DNA from: an uncultured Eubacteriales bacterium
Lineage (GTDB): Bacteria > Bacillota > Clostridia > Oscillospirales > Oscillospiraceae
Assembly: GCA_900545585.1 (NCBI GenBank)
Contig: UQZR01000014.1
Coordinates: forward strand, 1 to 63,932
Direction of reading: 5' to 3'
Length of the DNA: 63,932 nt
This document shows positions 36,866 through 46,006 of this stretch, one piece after another (the stretch's first letter is position 1; every line of letters starts with the position of its first letter). The notes under the pieces are model-generated. The model was not told the origin of the DNA, searched no databases, and saw nothing but the letters and a program-made list of their open reading frames with translations. The translations under genes and the position numbers were made by a program.

Positions 36866-37650
36866 AACGGATCGGATGCGTGGGCGATAACTGTGTGGAT
36901 CACTACCGTCAGACAGGCGAGGATCATTTCGGCGGCAACCCCGTCAACGTGGCCGTCTACACCCGCCGCCTGGGCGGCGGTATCTCCTATGTGGGGGCGG
37001 TAGGGACGGACGGACGCGGCGCAGCCCTGCTGGACGCGCTGCGCCGCCGGGGCGTGGATGTCAGCCATGTCCATGTGGACGAGGGCAGTACCGCCGTGAC
37101 CTATGTGGAGCATATCAACGGCGACCGCGTTTTCGGGAACTACGATGAGGGTGTCATGGCCCGGTTTGCCCTGACGGAGGAGGACATCGCCTTTCTGGGT
37201 GGTCACGCGCTGGTGGTCAGCGGCCTGTGGGGACACGCGGAGGGATATCTGGCCCGTATCCGGCAGGCCGGTGCGGTCACAGCCTTCGACTGCTCAGACC
37301 GGCCGGAGGATCCGGCAGCGCAGACGGCGCTGCCCTGCACGGACATTGCCTTCTTCTCCGACGACGGCTCAGACGATGAAGCGCTGCGGCAGCGGCTGCG
37401 GCAGCTGGCGGCGCTGGGACCGCGCATCGTGGTGGCCACCCGGGGGAGCCGGGGCAGCATGGCCTATGACGGGCAGCGGTTTTACGGGCAAGGCATCGTG
37501 CCGTGCCGGGTGGTGGACACCATGGGCGCGGGCGACAGCTTTATCGCCGGGTTCCTCCACAGCTGGCTGGAGGGTCTGGACATCCCCGGCTGCATGGCCG
37601 CCGGAGCGCAGTGCAGCGCCGTGACGCTGGGCTATGAGGGCGCCTGGTGA
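36862..37650 (+). CDS. frlD: Fructoselysine 6-kinase FrlD-like (PfkB family)
   Basis: A 262-residue ribokinase-family kinase that phosphorylates fructoselysine on carbon 6 before FrlB acts. It shares with E. coli FrlD the GDNCVD start, GGNxVNVAVY, GVDVSHVH, the VFGNYDEGVMARFAL stretch, WGHAE, and TAFDCSD. The PfkB signature DTMGAGDSFIAGFL (about 215-228) holds the catalytic Asp. It is about as long as E. coli FrlD and its conserved GAW end is present. It is translationally coupled to frlC. Substrate range among fructosamines (lysine, other amino acids) cannot be read here. Confidence 0.93.
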   Translation: MKRIGCVGDNCVDHYRQTGEDHFGGNPVNVAVYTRRLGGGISYVGAVGTDGRGAALLDALRRRGVDVSHVHVDEGSTAVTYVEHINGDRVFGNYDEGVMARFALTEEDIAFLGGHALVVSGLWGHAEGYLARIRQAGAVTAFDCSDRPEDPAAQTALPCTDIAFFSDDGSDDEALRQRLRQLAALGPRIVVATRGSRGSMAYDGQRFYGQGIVPCRVVDTMGAGDSFIAGFLHSWLEGLDIPGCMAAGAQCSAVTLGYEGAW

Positions 37651-37666
37651 TGGCATGGACGGTATA

Positions 37667-37709
37667 ACATAGACAGGGCGTGAACACCACGCCCTGTCTA
37701 TGTTTATTG
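37667..37709 (+). terminator. Terminator of frlC-frlD
   Basis: acatagacagggcgtg and cacgccctgtctatgt pair almost completely and are followed by TTTATT. Confidence 0.9.
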
Positions 37710-37715
37710 GAGCAG

Positions 37716-37760
37716 CAAGGCAGCCTCCGCAGGAAACCTGCGGAGGCTGCCTTGTTTTCT
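37716..37760. terminator. Second terminator between convergent operons
   Basis: caaggcagcctccgcagg and cctgcggaggctgccttg form an 18-bp perfect stem followed by TTTTCT. On the minus strand it would end the lipoprotein gene at 37777. Its core resembles the 23999-24028 hairpin. Confidence 0.85.
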
Positions 37761-37776
37761 CCCCCTGTGCGGGCGG

Positions 37777-38994
37777 TCAGTCCCAGCTCTGGTCCCAGTC
37801 CGGCCCCCAATCCGTGCCGGGATCGTACACCGGAGACTCCCAACCTGCGGCGTACACCTTTCCATTGGCGTCATAGGCACGGCCGTCCTGGCCCACGGCG
37901 TAGCCCTCCGGTACGGCAAAATACTCCGCACCGTCGTAGTACCACAACCGCCCGCCGTCCTCCGAGAACCCCGCCCGCGTCAAATCGGCATAGGCCGCGG
38001 CATCGCCGTCACGGTAGAACACACCGGAATAGCTGCCGTCTGGCGTCTGGGTCTCGCTGGCCGTGACGTACAGCGCCAAGCTGCTGCCGTCCTGACTGAG
38101 CCGCGGATAGGCGAAGCCGTTCAGAAAGAGGTACGGCCCCCTGCCGTCCTCCCTGTCGTAGATGGTGCCGCTGGCCAGCCCCTCCGGTGAACAGGCGATA
38201 TACTCCCATCGCGCTGTGTCAATGAGCAGCGTCTCCCCCAGGGCGTTCTGCCACATGCCGTCCAACTGGCTCAGCGGTATCTCCGGCAGATCGCTGTCGG
38301 CGGGGACATAACTCACGCCGTCCAGCTCCCCCATGCTGCCCTCCAGGCTGCGCAGGGTAAAGCCGCTGCCGCTGCGGGCCAGCAGGTACGAACCGTCACC
38401 GTAGCGCAGCAGCACCTGTCTATTCCCGATGTCCCACAGATCCCCCTGACCCGTGCGGCCATACCATGTGCGATAGGTATACAGCGCCTCATCCGCCCGC
38501 AGGGCCAGCATACCGCCGTCCTCACCCTGCCAGGTGGTGCGGTCCTCCGCCAGATCCTCCCAGCGCAGCCACTCCGCCGTCACGGTGGAGCCGGATTCCT
38601 CCGGCTGGAACACGTACTCCCCGGTGTCCGCGTCCCAGAACCACACCATCCACACGTCTCCCCCCTCGGAATCGGTGAAGGTCATGGCCACATCGCCATC
38701 GCCATCGCCATTCCGGTCGGCAAAGTCAATAGCGGCAAAGGTGTCCCAGGGGTCCTGCACGTCCATGGGGTACACCACCTGTCCGAACAGCTCCTGGTCC
38801 GCGCTGTCGCGGTAAAACACAGCGTCTCCCTCATGGACGCATACCAGCACATCGGTGTCCGCGCCGGAGCGCGAGATGGTGCCTGCGGCCTGCACCACAC
38901 CGGTGGTGCGCCAGTCGCCGCCGGATAGATCCTGCCCACAGGCGCTGAGCGCCACTGCCGCGGCGATCAGCAGCGGCATCAATGTCTTTTTCAT
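37777..38994 (-). CDS. Uncharacterised lipoprotein with Ca-binding-like repeat
   Basis: A 405-residue exported lipoprotein: signal MKKTLMPLLIAAAVALSACG with lipobox ALSAC. A DFADRNGDGDGDVAM loop (about residue 92-106) looks like an EF-hand/FG-GAP calcium loop, and the rest is rich in W, Y and D in beta-strand patterns, ending in DWGPDWDQSWD. I recognise no named family. ATG 38994 has agagga upstream; an in-frame start at 39027 lies beyond a poor signal peptide. It follows the MalT-like gene in the same direction after a terminator, so it may be separately expressed. Confidence 0.75.
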   Translation of the reverse strand: MKKTLMPLLIAAAVALSACGQDLSGGDWRTTGVVQAAGTISRSGADTDVLVCVHEGDAVFYRDSADQELFGQVVYPMDVQDPWDTFAAIDFADRNGDGDGDVAMTFTDSEGGDVWMVWFWDADTGEYVFQPEESGSTVTAEWLRWEDLAEDRTTWQGEDGGMLALRADEALYTYRTWYGRTGQGDLWDIGNRQVLLRYGDGSYLLARSGSGFTLRSLEGSMGELDGVSYVPADSDLPEIPLSQLDGMWQNALGETLLIDTARWEYIACSPEGLASGTIYDREDGRGPYLFLNGFAYPRLSQDGSSLALYVTASETQTPDGSYSGVFYRDGDAAAYADLTRAGFSEDGGRLWYYDGAEYFAVPEGYAVGQDGRAYDANGKVYAAGWESPVYDPGTDWGPDWDQSWD

Positions 38995-39014
38995 AGTCCG
39001 CTCCTCTCCACACA

Positions 39015-39050
39015 TAAAAAAATCCACCGTACTTATTGTACGGTGGATCG
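39015..39050 (-). terminator. Terminator of the MalT-like regulator gene
   Basis: On the minus strand atccaccgtac and gtacggtggat pair around aataa/ttatt and are followed by TTTTTTTATG, only about 25 bases past the stop of the regulator. Confidence 0.9.
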
Positions 39051-39063
39051 CTTTTCTCCACTA

Positions 39064-39078
39064 CTAACCAAAGGTTAG
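39064..39078. promoter_or_regulatory. Palindrome CTAACC-AAA-GGTTAG, copy 1
   Basis: A perfect 15-base palindrome overlaps the stop codon of the MalT-like gene. A second copy (13 of its bases, TAACCAAAGGTTA) lies at 46037-46049 upstream of a lipoprotein promoter. The dual occurrence in one locus suggests a regulator site. Confidence 0.45.
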
Positions 39079-41561
39079 TGCTGTGTCATTTCCACAAGCC
39101 GCTTGCGCTTGGTGCGGGTATCACCCTCGATGAACAGCTTGGCGTAGATGCGGTTGACGTACTGCTTCACGCTGCCCTCCGACAGATAGAGCTTCTCCGC
39201 GATCTCGCGGTTGCTGAGCCGCGCCGCGGCCAGCATGGCGATGTCCCGCTCCCGCGGCGTCAGCACGTGGAAGGCCATCGGCACCGCGCTGCGCTGCCGC
39301 ACCGATGCGCACCGCGCCTCGTACCGCCGCCCCAGCTCGATCATATGCGGCACATCGCCCCGCTGGGGCATGTCCGCCAGCAGCGGCGCCAGATAGCGGT
39401 AGTTCTCCACCACCGGCATCACCAGTCCGTCCGCCGCTGCATCCTGCAGCACCTGCTCCAGAAGGCCGCGGGCTTCCGCCCGCCGCCCCAGCATCTCACA
39501 GGCTCCCGTCGTCTGGAGCCGCACGTGCATGGCCACCAGCGCGTAGTGCATGGCGTCACACACCGCCAGCAGCTGCTGGCTGCGGCCGATGACCTCCGCA
39601 TAAGCCCCCTGGGCCAGGTACACCTGGTTCTCGATGAGCTCCATCATGGGCTTTCCCGGCGCCAGATACCGCACCGACGCCAGCCGGTGCTCCCGAAACA
39701 CCTCCGGAACGCTCTCCGTCTCGCCGATCAGCGCGTGGTAGTAGGCATCTGTACTGTTCAGGATATTCAGCCACGCCGCGTTGTGCTGGCACAGCAGCTC
39801 CCTGCGCCGCTGGTCAAAGTCCTGCCGCGGCGTCTCGCCGGTACACAGACTCAGCCGCCACGCCAGATGGTCGCAGCACAGGGCCATGTTCTCCTGTCCG
39901 TTGTCCCGGATCTGGGCGTAGGCGCCGGCCAGTGCGATCCGGGCATCGTCCAGCTGGCCCCGCAGGAACGCGGCCTCGCCCCGCATGATGTGCTCCGCCC
40001 CCTGTCCGTGGCCGTTGGTAACACAGTAGTAGTGGGGCATGCACTCGTCCATCTCCGCCAGCTCGCAGTCCAGCCGACCCGCCTGCCGGTGGAACATCAT
40101 CAGCACCGACGGGGACCCGAAGGTCCAGCCGCCCTGCCGCCGGATACTCACCGCCGGACGGGACATCTGGGCGCTGGCGCTGCGGTGCAGGCGGCTCATA
40201 CCCGCGATGTCGTTGTAGAGCAGGAAGCTCATGATGAGGTCGCACTCGCCCCGCAGGTTGCCCCGCTCCTCCCCGGGCATATCGGGCCGCGCATCGATGG
40301 CTGCCAGCAGCTGCTCCTTCAGCCGCAGCATCTCGGGGATGCGCCGCCAGTTGAACATGCTGCGCATCAGCACCAGCATGGCCAGCGGGTGCCGCTCCAG
40401 TACCTCCGGCAGGCACCGGTCCAGCCAGGAGAGCACCTGCTCCGGCGGCAGCAACGCGAGCAGGATTCCCGCGTCCTTCTCCACCACCCGCAGCACGCCG
40501 TCAAAGTCCTCCGCCCCGCCGTAGGCCCGCAGGGCCTGGAGATACTGGCCGCGTTCCTCGTACCACTGGCCGTACCGGCGGCGGCAGCGCTGCTGCGATT
40601 CCGGCGGCAGCGTCCGGAAGGTCCGCTGGGCACACTCCTTCATCATGTGATGGAATCGGTAGGTCGCGCCGTCCGGCAACCGCGTCACGAAGGCGTTTCG
40701 TGCCGTCAGGTCCGCGATCTGCGACGCCGCGTCCGCATATTCGGTGACGGCCTGCGCCATCTCCTCTGTGAACTCGTCCGCCAGCCCCAGCATGGCCAGA
40801 AACGCCTGACGCCGCAGGGACAGCGGCTGGATCATGGCAGCGGAGAACATGGTGTAGATATCGGAGCCGCCGTCCGGCAGTGTGCCACGCTCCGCCAGCG
40901 TCTGCAAGCTCAGATACGCGGCGGAGAACCAGCCCTCCGTGGTGTGCAGCAGCTGCTCCACCTGGTGGTCGGACAGCTCTGCGCCGCACCGGCGGGCGTA
41001 GGCATCCAGTTCCTCCCGCTCCAGGCGCAGCTGCGCCGCGCCGATGCGCCAGACGTGCCGTCCCAGCCGCAGCACCTCCTGGGGCGGCAGAAACTCGTCC
41101 CGCCCCGCCACGATGAGGTGCGCATTCTCCGGCAGCCGGCGGGCCAGCACGCACAGAAAGGCCGACGCCCGCGGGTCTGCCAGCAGGTGAAAGTCATCGA
41201 TAAAGAGATAGCACGGTCCCAGAAGTGCCAGCGTGCGGCACAGGTCGTCGATGAGCAGGCTGGCCGACGCCTCATCCTGCGGGCACTCGTAGTCCCGCAG
41301 CAGGTCTATCCCCGCGTGGGTAAAGGCAGCCTGCACGCTCTGCCAGAAGATGGGCAGACTGTCGGAGTAGACGCTGACGCGGAGCACCGCTGCCCGCTGC
41401 TGGCGAATGCGCTCCGCCAGATACCAGCTGACCGCCGTGGTCTTGCCGTAACCCATGGGCGCCACCACTGTGGTCAGTGCGCAGTGCTCAATGGGCCGCA
41501 GCTCCTCCCGCAGCCGCTGGGAGATGTAAATGGTATTGCCCTTCCAACGCTGTTTTGCCAC
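39075..41561 (-). CDS. MalT-like LuxR-family ATP-dependent regulator
   Basis: An 828-residue STAND-type regulator. The N-terminal NTPase has Walker A APMGYGKTTAVSWYL (about 35-50) and Walker B CYLFIDDFHLLAD; a TPR-like helical middle (about 350-730) follows, and the C-terminal LuxR helix-turn-helix (about 755-828) reads LTPRERDIAMLAAARLSNRE with the recognition helix LSEGSVKQYVNRIY. Such proteins activate genes on binding a ligand plus ATP. GTG 41561 is chosen because GAGGGGG lies 7 bases upstream; another GTG at 41624 overlaps the stop of the metalloprotease-like gene. Neighbours are four lipoprotein genes, which are its likely targets. Confidence 0.88.
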   Translation of the reverse strand: MAKQRWKGNTIYISQRLREELRPIEHCALTTVVAPMGYGKTTAVSWYLAERIRQQRAAVLRVSVYSDSLPIFWQSVQAAFTHAGIDLLRDYECPQDEASASLLIDDLCRTLALLGPCYLFIDDFHLLADPRASAFLCVLARRLPENAHLIVAGRDEFLPPQEVLRLGRHVWRIGAAQLRLEREELDAYARRCGAELSDHQVEQLLHTTEGWFSAAYLSLQTLAERGTLPDGGSDIYTMFSAAMIQPLSLRRQAFLAMLGLADEFTEEMAQAVTEYADAASQIADLTARNAFVTRLPDGATYRFHHMMKECAQRTFRTLPPESQQRCRRRYGQWYEERGQYLQALRAYGGAEDFDGVLRVVEKDAGILLALLPPEQVLSWLDRCLPEVLERHPLAMLVLMRSMFNWRRIPEMLRLKEQLLAAIDARPDMPGEERGNLRGECDLIMSFLLYNDIAGMSRLHRSASAQMSRPAVSIRRQGGWTFGSPSVLMMFHRQAGRLDCELAEMDECMPHYYCVTNGHGQGAEHIMRGEAAFLRGQLDDARIALAGAYAQIRDNGQENMALCCDHLAWRLSLCTGETPRQDFDQRRRELLCQHNAAWLNILNSTDAYYHALIGETESVPEVFREHRLASVRYLAPGKPMMELIENQVYLAQGAYAEVIGRSQQLLAVCDAMHYALVAMHVRLQTTGACEMLGRRAEARGLLEQVLQDAAADGLVMPVVENYRYLAPLLADMPQRGDVPHMIELGRRYEARCASVRQRSAVPMAFHVLTPRERDIAMLAAARLSNREIAEKLYLSEGSVKQYVNRIYAKLFIEGDTRTKRKRLVEMTQH

Positions 41562-41620
41562 AGCGTTTCCCCCTCTCTGTCCCGCCTTGCGGCGGGTATG
41601 TCTGATGTGCGCTGCGGCCC

Positions 41621-43510
41621 TCACGCCGCGTTGTCCAGCTGCGTCAACGGCCGCTCCCAGCGGGGCGTGCCCCAGCCGGTGGTGTCAAAGCCGCTGCGCA
41701 CCGCCTCCACCATCAGCGTCAGCTTCCGCCGGATGGCGGGCTGCGCCGCCAGTTCGTCGGCAAAATCATCGGAGCCCATGATGTACTCCATAATGCGGGC
41801 GCGGTCCTCCCGTGCATTCATGGTGGAGTAGTTGTCCACGAAGTGGACATCCTGCCCGCCGCCGAAGAACAGCCAGTCGCCGTCCGCCTCACTCATAGCC
41901 GTGTCGTAGTCCTCATAATAGGTGAAGCCCCTGGGGTTGCAGGCAGCCCATGCTTCGCTGTCGATGGCGTCCCACTGCAGGCTTGTCAGCCGGTCCTCCG
42001 TGGCATGCCAGATCTCGTGGCACAGCAGTTCCTCCGGCGCACCGGCGTTCACCGTATAGGCGACGTAGTGCCACAGGGGGCTTTCGAAGGACAGCCCGAT
42101 GACGCTGTAATCCATGTGGAAATCCGCCACCGGCAGGAACTGTACGCCACCCTCTCCCAGCTCTGTGCGGAACTGGGCGAAGAAGCCGTCCGGGTACAGA
42201 GCCAGCGTCCGGTCCAGCGCCTCCAGCGCCTGATAGATGGCCCCCACCTCATCGTCCAGGCCCGCCTGGTCGGTGGTGACGATCTCTTCCCCCGACGCCT
42301 GGCAGGGCTGGGCGCATTGGCTGGACAGCCGGATGCTGACGCTGTACTTCTCCTCCAGCCGGTCGGCGTACTGCCGCAGCTCCTGCATATTATCCGGCAG
42401 CTCACCGCCGGCCAGCTCGCCCCAGTACACCTGAGGGATGCTCTGGTCCACCGTCATGGGCGACGGCGTCTCCTCCGCGGCGCTGCACGTCTCGAATGTC
42501 AGCTGCGCAGGGTCCACCGCCGTCAGCACATAGCTGCCGCTGCCCTGCCGGTACAGTACGTTCACCAGCACCTGCGCCTCCGGCAGCCAGCAGCTGTTCA
42601 GCTCCATGCCGCCATCCATGGCGCAGTGTCCCACTGTCTGGCCCAGCCGGTACAGCTCCTGACCGCCGCCATCGCCCCCGCTGCGGTAGGCGTACTGGGA
42701 GCCTTCGATCATCTCCAGTTCCATGGCCGTGTCGCCCAACTCCGTGGCCAGTCGGTACATGCCGTCCTCTGCGGCGTACCGCAGGTCACAGCTCTCCTCT
42801 TCCTTGAAGGATCGCAGGCTGATGCCGTATTCCGTGAAGCTCATGCCCTGCACTGTGTCCTGAAGCATCAGGCACTTCCCGCTGTCCAGATCCACCAGCG
42901 CCATGCCGCACTCGCTGCTGTACGGCGACAGCATACACCACAGCTCCAGCACATTCTCCGTAGGGTGGTACTCCCCCGCAAATGCAAAGCGCAGGTTTTC
43001 CTCCAGCTTCACCAGCAGGGTATCGCCGGTGGCGGTGTCTTGCCGATACAGCGCCGTCCCACTGAGGTAGTAATACGACGCGCCATCGTGACTCAATACG
43101 CCGCCGGGCTCCGCAGGCCGGAACTCTCCGGCGTCCTCCAGCTTCGCGTTCAGGAACCGGTACACCATTTGGGTGCTGTCGTCCCACTTGTAAAATGCCA
43201 GGCGGCCGTCCTGAAATGTCTCCTCCGCCATGGTCCAGGCGCCGTCCAGCCGGCGTTCTGCCTTCAGACGGTCCCGCTTCACGTCCACTATCTGCACGGT
43301 GGTCCTGTCGCTTTCGTAGTCTGTCCAGCACAATGCCGTGCCGTAGCCGCCGGTGCCGGTCATGGCGGGATAGCCCTGGATATCCACGCAGGACAACTCC
43401 GTCACCGCCTGACGCAGCCCCGTCTGCTGCCCGCCGCAGCCGGTCAGCGCCCATATCATCAGCACCAGCGCCGCCGTCAGCAGCACCAGTCTGTTCCCGC
43501 TCCTCTTCAT
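41621..43510 (-). CDS. Lipoprotein with HEIWH zinc metallopeptidase motif
   Basis: A 629-residue exported lipoprotein: signal MKRSGNRLVLLTAALVLMIW ends at ALTGC. The N-terminal two thirds (about 40-340) have beta-propeller-like repeated strands with YYYLSGTALYRQ patterns. The C-terminal part (about 350-629) has the zinc site CHEIWHATEDRL (HExxH near residue 500) and a later VDNYSTMNAREDRARIM that could supply the third ligand. This is like secreted zinc-binding metallopeptidases of Bacteroidetes and Firmicutes that lack a defined substrate. It precedes the MalT-like gene and follows another lipoprotein. Confidence 0.78.
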   Translation of the reverse strand: MKRSGNRLVLLTAALVLMIWALTGCGGQQTGLRQAVTELSCVDIQGYPAMTGTGGYGTALCWTDYESDRTTVQIVDVKRDRLKAERRLDGAWTMAEETFQDGRLAFYKWDDSTQMVYRFLNAKLEDAGEFRPAEPGGVLSHDGASYYYLSGTALYRQDTATGDTLLVKLEENLRFAFAGEYHPTENVLELWCMLSPYSSECGMALVDLDSGKCLMLQDTVQGMSFTEYGISLRSFKEEESCDLRYAAEDGMYRLATELGDTAMELEMIEGSQYAYRSGGDGGGQELYRLGQTVGHCAMDGGMELNSCWLPEAQVLVNVLYRQGSGSYVLTAVDPAQLTFETCSAAEETPSPMTVDQSIPQVYWGELAGGELPDNMQELRQYADRLEEKYSVSIRLSSQCAQPCQASGEEIVTTDQAGLDDEVGAIYQALEALDRTLALYPDGFFAQFRTELGEGGVQFLPVADFHMDYSVIGLSFESPLWHYVAYTVNAGAPEELLCHEIWHATEDRLTSLQWDAIDSEAWAACNPRGFTYYEDYDTAMSEADGDWLFFGGGQDVHFVDNYSTMNAREDRARIMEYIMGSDDFADELAAQPAIRRKLTLMVEAVRSGFDTTGWGTPRWERPLTQLDNAA

Positions 43511-43526
43511 CGGCCGCTCCTTCCCC

Positions 43527-43562
43527 TGAAAAACAGGGCCTCTCCCGTGAGGGGAGAGGCCC
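43527..43562 (-). terminator. Terminator between two lipoprotein genes
   Basis: On the minus strand gggcctctcccc and ggggagaggccc-type arms pair and are followed by TGTTTTTC. It lies between the stop of the lipoprotein at 43577 and the start of the metallopeptidase-like gene at 43510. Confidence 0.85.
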
Positions 43563-43576
43563 CAGCCGTTTGCACG

Positions 43577-44767
43577 TTATCCCGCCGCGCCCAGATCCAG
43601 CGTCAGCGGCTCCTCATAGGACGCCGCACCGGCGATGGACCCGATGGGCAGATAGACGTAGAGATTTCCCGCCGCATCCGCGTAGGTCATCACATCCAGA
43701 TTGATATTCTCGTCGGACAGCGTCCATGCCCGCCGCTCGGCCACCAGCTCATCCGTGTCGCCGCCAATACCGGCGTACTTCCCGTCAAACCTCTCGGCTG
43801 CCGCCTGACGCACTGCCGCAAGGAACGTCTCCGGCTCCACCTGCAGCGTCTCCAGCAGCTGTGCCGTGGTCATCTGCTCCCCCGTGGCCGTGTCGTACAG
43901 GTACACGCTGTGCGTGTTCATGTCGAAGCCCCAGCCGCAGGATACGATCAGAGACAGCACGTTGCCGCACTGATACGTCTCCCACGTGATGTACATGCAC
44001 GACAGGCTGACGCCGCCGGCCATGCTCTCCTGCGCCTCCCGCACGATGGTGCCGTAGGTCTCGTCGATGGTCCGGTTGATGGCCGCCGCGCCTTCCGTCT
44101 CCGCCAGCAGCTGGGGCACGCGGTAGGTGTAGCGCCCACTGTTGCCCACGCCGTCGGTGTAGTCAAAGGACTCGCTGTAAAGCTCCTTCACCTGCGGCGT
44201 CTGGTGTACTGCGCCTGGCGTGAAGTTGTAGATAGTCCCCTTCTCCGTGATGGCATTCAGCATGCCGTCCGCCAGGCTCAGGCACGGGACGTACAGCACC
44301 TCGCCGCTGTCCCCCGCCACCGTCACCGCCAGGTTGGCCATGATGTCGCTGACGTTGCCGCGCAGGCACACCGGCGCACCGTCGGCGCTCTCGTACAAGA
44401 TGTCGCCGTAGGGCGATGCATCGTTCAGCGGGTCATAGCTCTGCACCGTGACCTTGGCGCTGCTGTCCGCAGACACGATGCAGTACACCTCGTCGCCGTC
44501 CTGCTCCACCACCTGCTGCTCCGTCATGTCCGCCAGGAAGGGGAACGTCTGGGTCCAGCCGCTCTCACTCAGCCACGCCAGCACGTCATCGCCCTGCATA
44601 TAGCCCAGGAATGCCACGCCGCACTGGCTGCCGCTGTTCGCGATCTCCTGCCGCAGCAGGGCCAGCGTGTCCGTCTCCGAGGTCTGATCCTTATTGTTTT
44701 CCGCGCCGCCGCAGCCCGCCAGTATCAGCAGGCACGCAGCCAGCAGCAGTGTCCATACTCGTTTCAT
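43577..44767 (-). CDS. Lipoprotein with DUF3298/RsiV-like C-terminal domain
   Basis: A 396-residue lipoprotein (signal MKRVWTLLLAACLLILAGCG, lipobox LAGC). The central to C-terminal part has YRVPQLLAETEGAAAINRTI, then SLSCMYITWETYQCGNVLSLIVSC and VYLYDTATGEQMT-, the strand order of DUF4163/DUF3298 domains seen in RsiV-type proteins and lysozyme-binding anti-sigma factors. No transmembrane or anti-sigma segment is present, so any signalling role is speculative. It has its own promoter at 44853-44881 and a terminator downstream. Confidence 0.78.
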   Translation of the reverse strand: MKRVWTLLLAACLLILAGCGGAENNKDQTSETDTLALLRQEIANSGSQCGVAFLGYMQGDDVLAWLSESGWTQTFPFLADMTEQQVVEQDGDEVYCIVSADSSAKVTVQSYDPLNDASPYGDILYESADGAPVCLRGNVSDIMANLAVTVAGDSGEVLYVPCLSLADGMLNAITEKGTIYNFTPGAVHQTPQVKELYSESFDYTDGVGNSGRYTYRVPQLLAETEGAAAINRTIDETYGTIVREAQESMAGGVSLSCMYITWETYQCGNVLSLIVSCGWGFDMNTHSVYLYDTATGEQMTTAQLLETLQVEPETFLAAVRQAAAERFDGKYAGIGGDTDELVAERRAWTLSDENINLDVMTYADAAGNLYVYLPIGSIAGAASYEEPLTLDLGAAG

Positions 44768-44852
44768 AGGTTTCCTCTCTGCGGGCCCCGCCCGCGTCCG
44801 CAGCCCCGCGCCGTCGGCGCCGGGGGTTGTTGTGGTTGCTGTGTCTGTTCTG

Positions 44853-44881
44853 ATTATATAAGAAGCCTATGCAAATTGCAA
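44853..44881 (-). promoter_or_regulatory. Promoter of the DUF3298-like lipoprotein gene
   Basis: On the minus strand TTGCAA (44881-44876), a 17-base spacer and TATAAT (44858-44853) give a good housekeeping promoter, about 85 bases before the ATG at 44767. Confidence 0.8.
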
Positions 44882-44948
44882 TCCCTCATCGCGCCGGGGG
44901 GGGGATGTTCCGCGCTCTTGGGTGCGGGGATATTTCGCTCTCCGGAGC

Positions 44949-44981
44949 GCCCCACTTTTGCCAACAGCGGCAAAAGTGGGC
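44949..44981. repeat. Intergenic hairpin element, copy 2
   Basis: ccccacttttgcc and ggcaaaagtggg pair around aacagc. It has the layout of the element at 601-633. The surrounding gap, 44882-45142, has no supported gene; it holds GC-rich sequence and this hairpin only. Confidence 0.5.
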
Positions 44982-45142
44982 AAAAACGAGCAATAGGCCA
45001 ACAGGAACGCCGGCCCCTACGGGGCACAGGGATGTGCATCACGGGAGATGCGGGGTATGTATATCGGGCGCGGTGAAAAGCGCAGCGGGCGGGGCGTTTG
45101 GTGTCATTTTGCCGTTCGTATGTATAGTAACGCACAAGCCAT

Positions 45143-45180
45143 AAAAAGAGAGGACCGGTCAGCCGGTCCTCTCTTTTTAT
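45143..45180. terminator. Terminator after the 45189 lipoprotein gene
   Basis: aaaaagagaggaccgg and ccggtcctctcttttt pair perfectly. It works in both directions and lies just past the stop of the minus-strand lipoprotein. Confidence 0.9.
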
Positions 45181-45188
45181 ATTGTTCT

Positions 45189-45917
45189 TCAGCCCTGGGA
45201 GCGGATGTAGCAATCATATTCGCCGCCCCAGTAGAGAATGTTTTCGTCCGCCACGGTGACATTGTACTCCACGTCATCCAGCATGGTGGAACGGGCGAAC
45301 CAGCTGCCCTCCTCCTGAGAAGGGATGAGCTCGCCGTAGTCCATCATGGCGTCCATGTCGCCGGTGCAATCCAGCAGGGTCCATACGCCGTCCGCAGTGA
45401 TCTCCACGCGGCTGTCGCCGTCCACGTCGCCGTCCTGATACCAGTCGCCGGCCAATACAGAGACGTCTGCCGTGGGTTCGGGCTCCACGTCCTGGAAATC
45501 GTCAGGCGTGCCGGAGCCGCCGTAAGTGAAGGTGCCGATCTCGGCCACGGTCAGCTCCGCGCCGTCCAGCTCACAGCGGTAGGCTGTGCCGTTGTGGTCG
45601 TTGTAGGCGTAGACATAGCCGTACTCCTCCACATACTGGAGGTAGCCGCTGTACTCCCAGTTGGCGCCGGCGTAGAGAAGCCAGCGGACCTCGCCGCTCT
45701 CCCCGGGCTCCACCTCAAAGCTGTCGTAGTCACCGGTGCCGTTGGACCAGATGCCCAGATAGTCGCCGTAGTCGAACTGAACAGTGTCGTCCTTGGCCAT
45801 GTCCTGGATAGTGTCGGGAGCGCTGTCGTCAGACCCGCTGCCGCCGCAGGCCGCCAACGTCAGGCAGAGGGCCGCCAGCAGGGCCGCTGTCACCGTGCGC
45901 CGCAAAAACTTGTTCAT
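45189..45917 (-). CDS. Uncharacterised small lipoprotein
   Basis: A 242-residue lipoprotein: signal MNKFLRRTVTAALLAALCLT with lipobox TLAAC followed by a GGSGSDDS linker. The mature part has two similar beta-rich units, around DYLGIWSNGTGDYDSFEVE and LAGDWYQDGDVDGDSRVE, each a compact lipocalin-like G-x-W strand start. No family is recognised. ATG 45917 is chosen because aggagg lies 7 bases upstream, while the ATG two codons earlier is too close. A palindrome shared with the MalT-like gene sits upstream of its -10. Confidence 0.78.
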   Translation of the reverse strand: MNKFLRRTVTAALLAALCLTLAACGGSGSDDSAPDTIQDMAKDDTVQFDYGDYLGIWSNGTGDYDSFEVEPGESGEVRWLLYAGANWEYSGYLQYVEEYGYVYAYNDHNGTAYRCELDGAELTVAEIGTFTYGGSGTPDDFQDVEPEPTADVSVLAGDWYQDGDVDGDSRVEITADGVWTLLDCTGDMDAMMDYGELIPSQEEGSWFARSTMLDDVEYNVTVADENILYWGGEYDCYIRSQG

Positions 45918-46006
45918 GTTCATTCCTCCTGATCGTTTCGTTTCCCGCGCCGCAGGCAGGACGCCGCGGCGCCGCGTTCCGATGGCAGTTCGCGCCATCC
46001 TATGCC

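Noticed and set aside
41843..45076. Long plus-strand open frames opposite the lipoprotein genes (also 39036-41831 and 51304-54342)
   Set aside because: They are shadows of real genes with signal peptides and domains on the other strand, and have Arg/His/Gln/Pro-rich nonsense composition.
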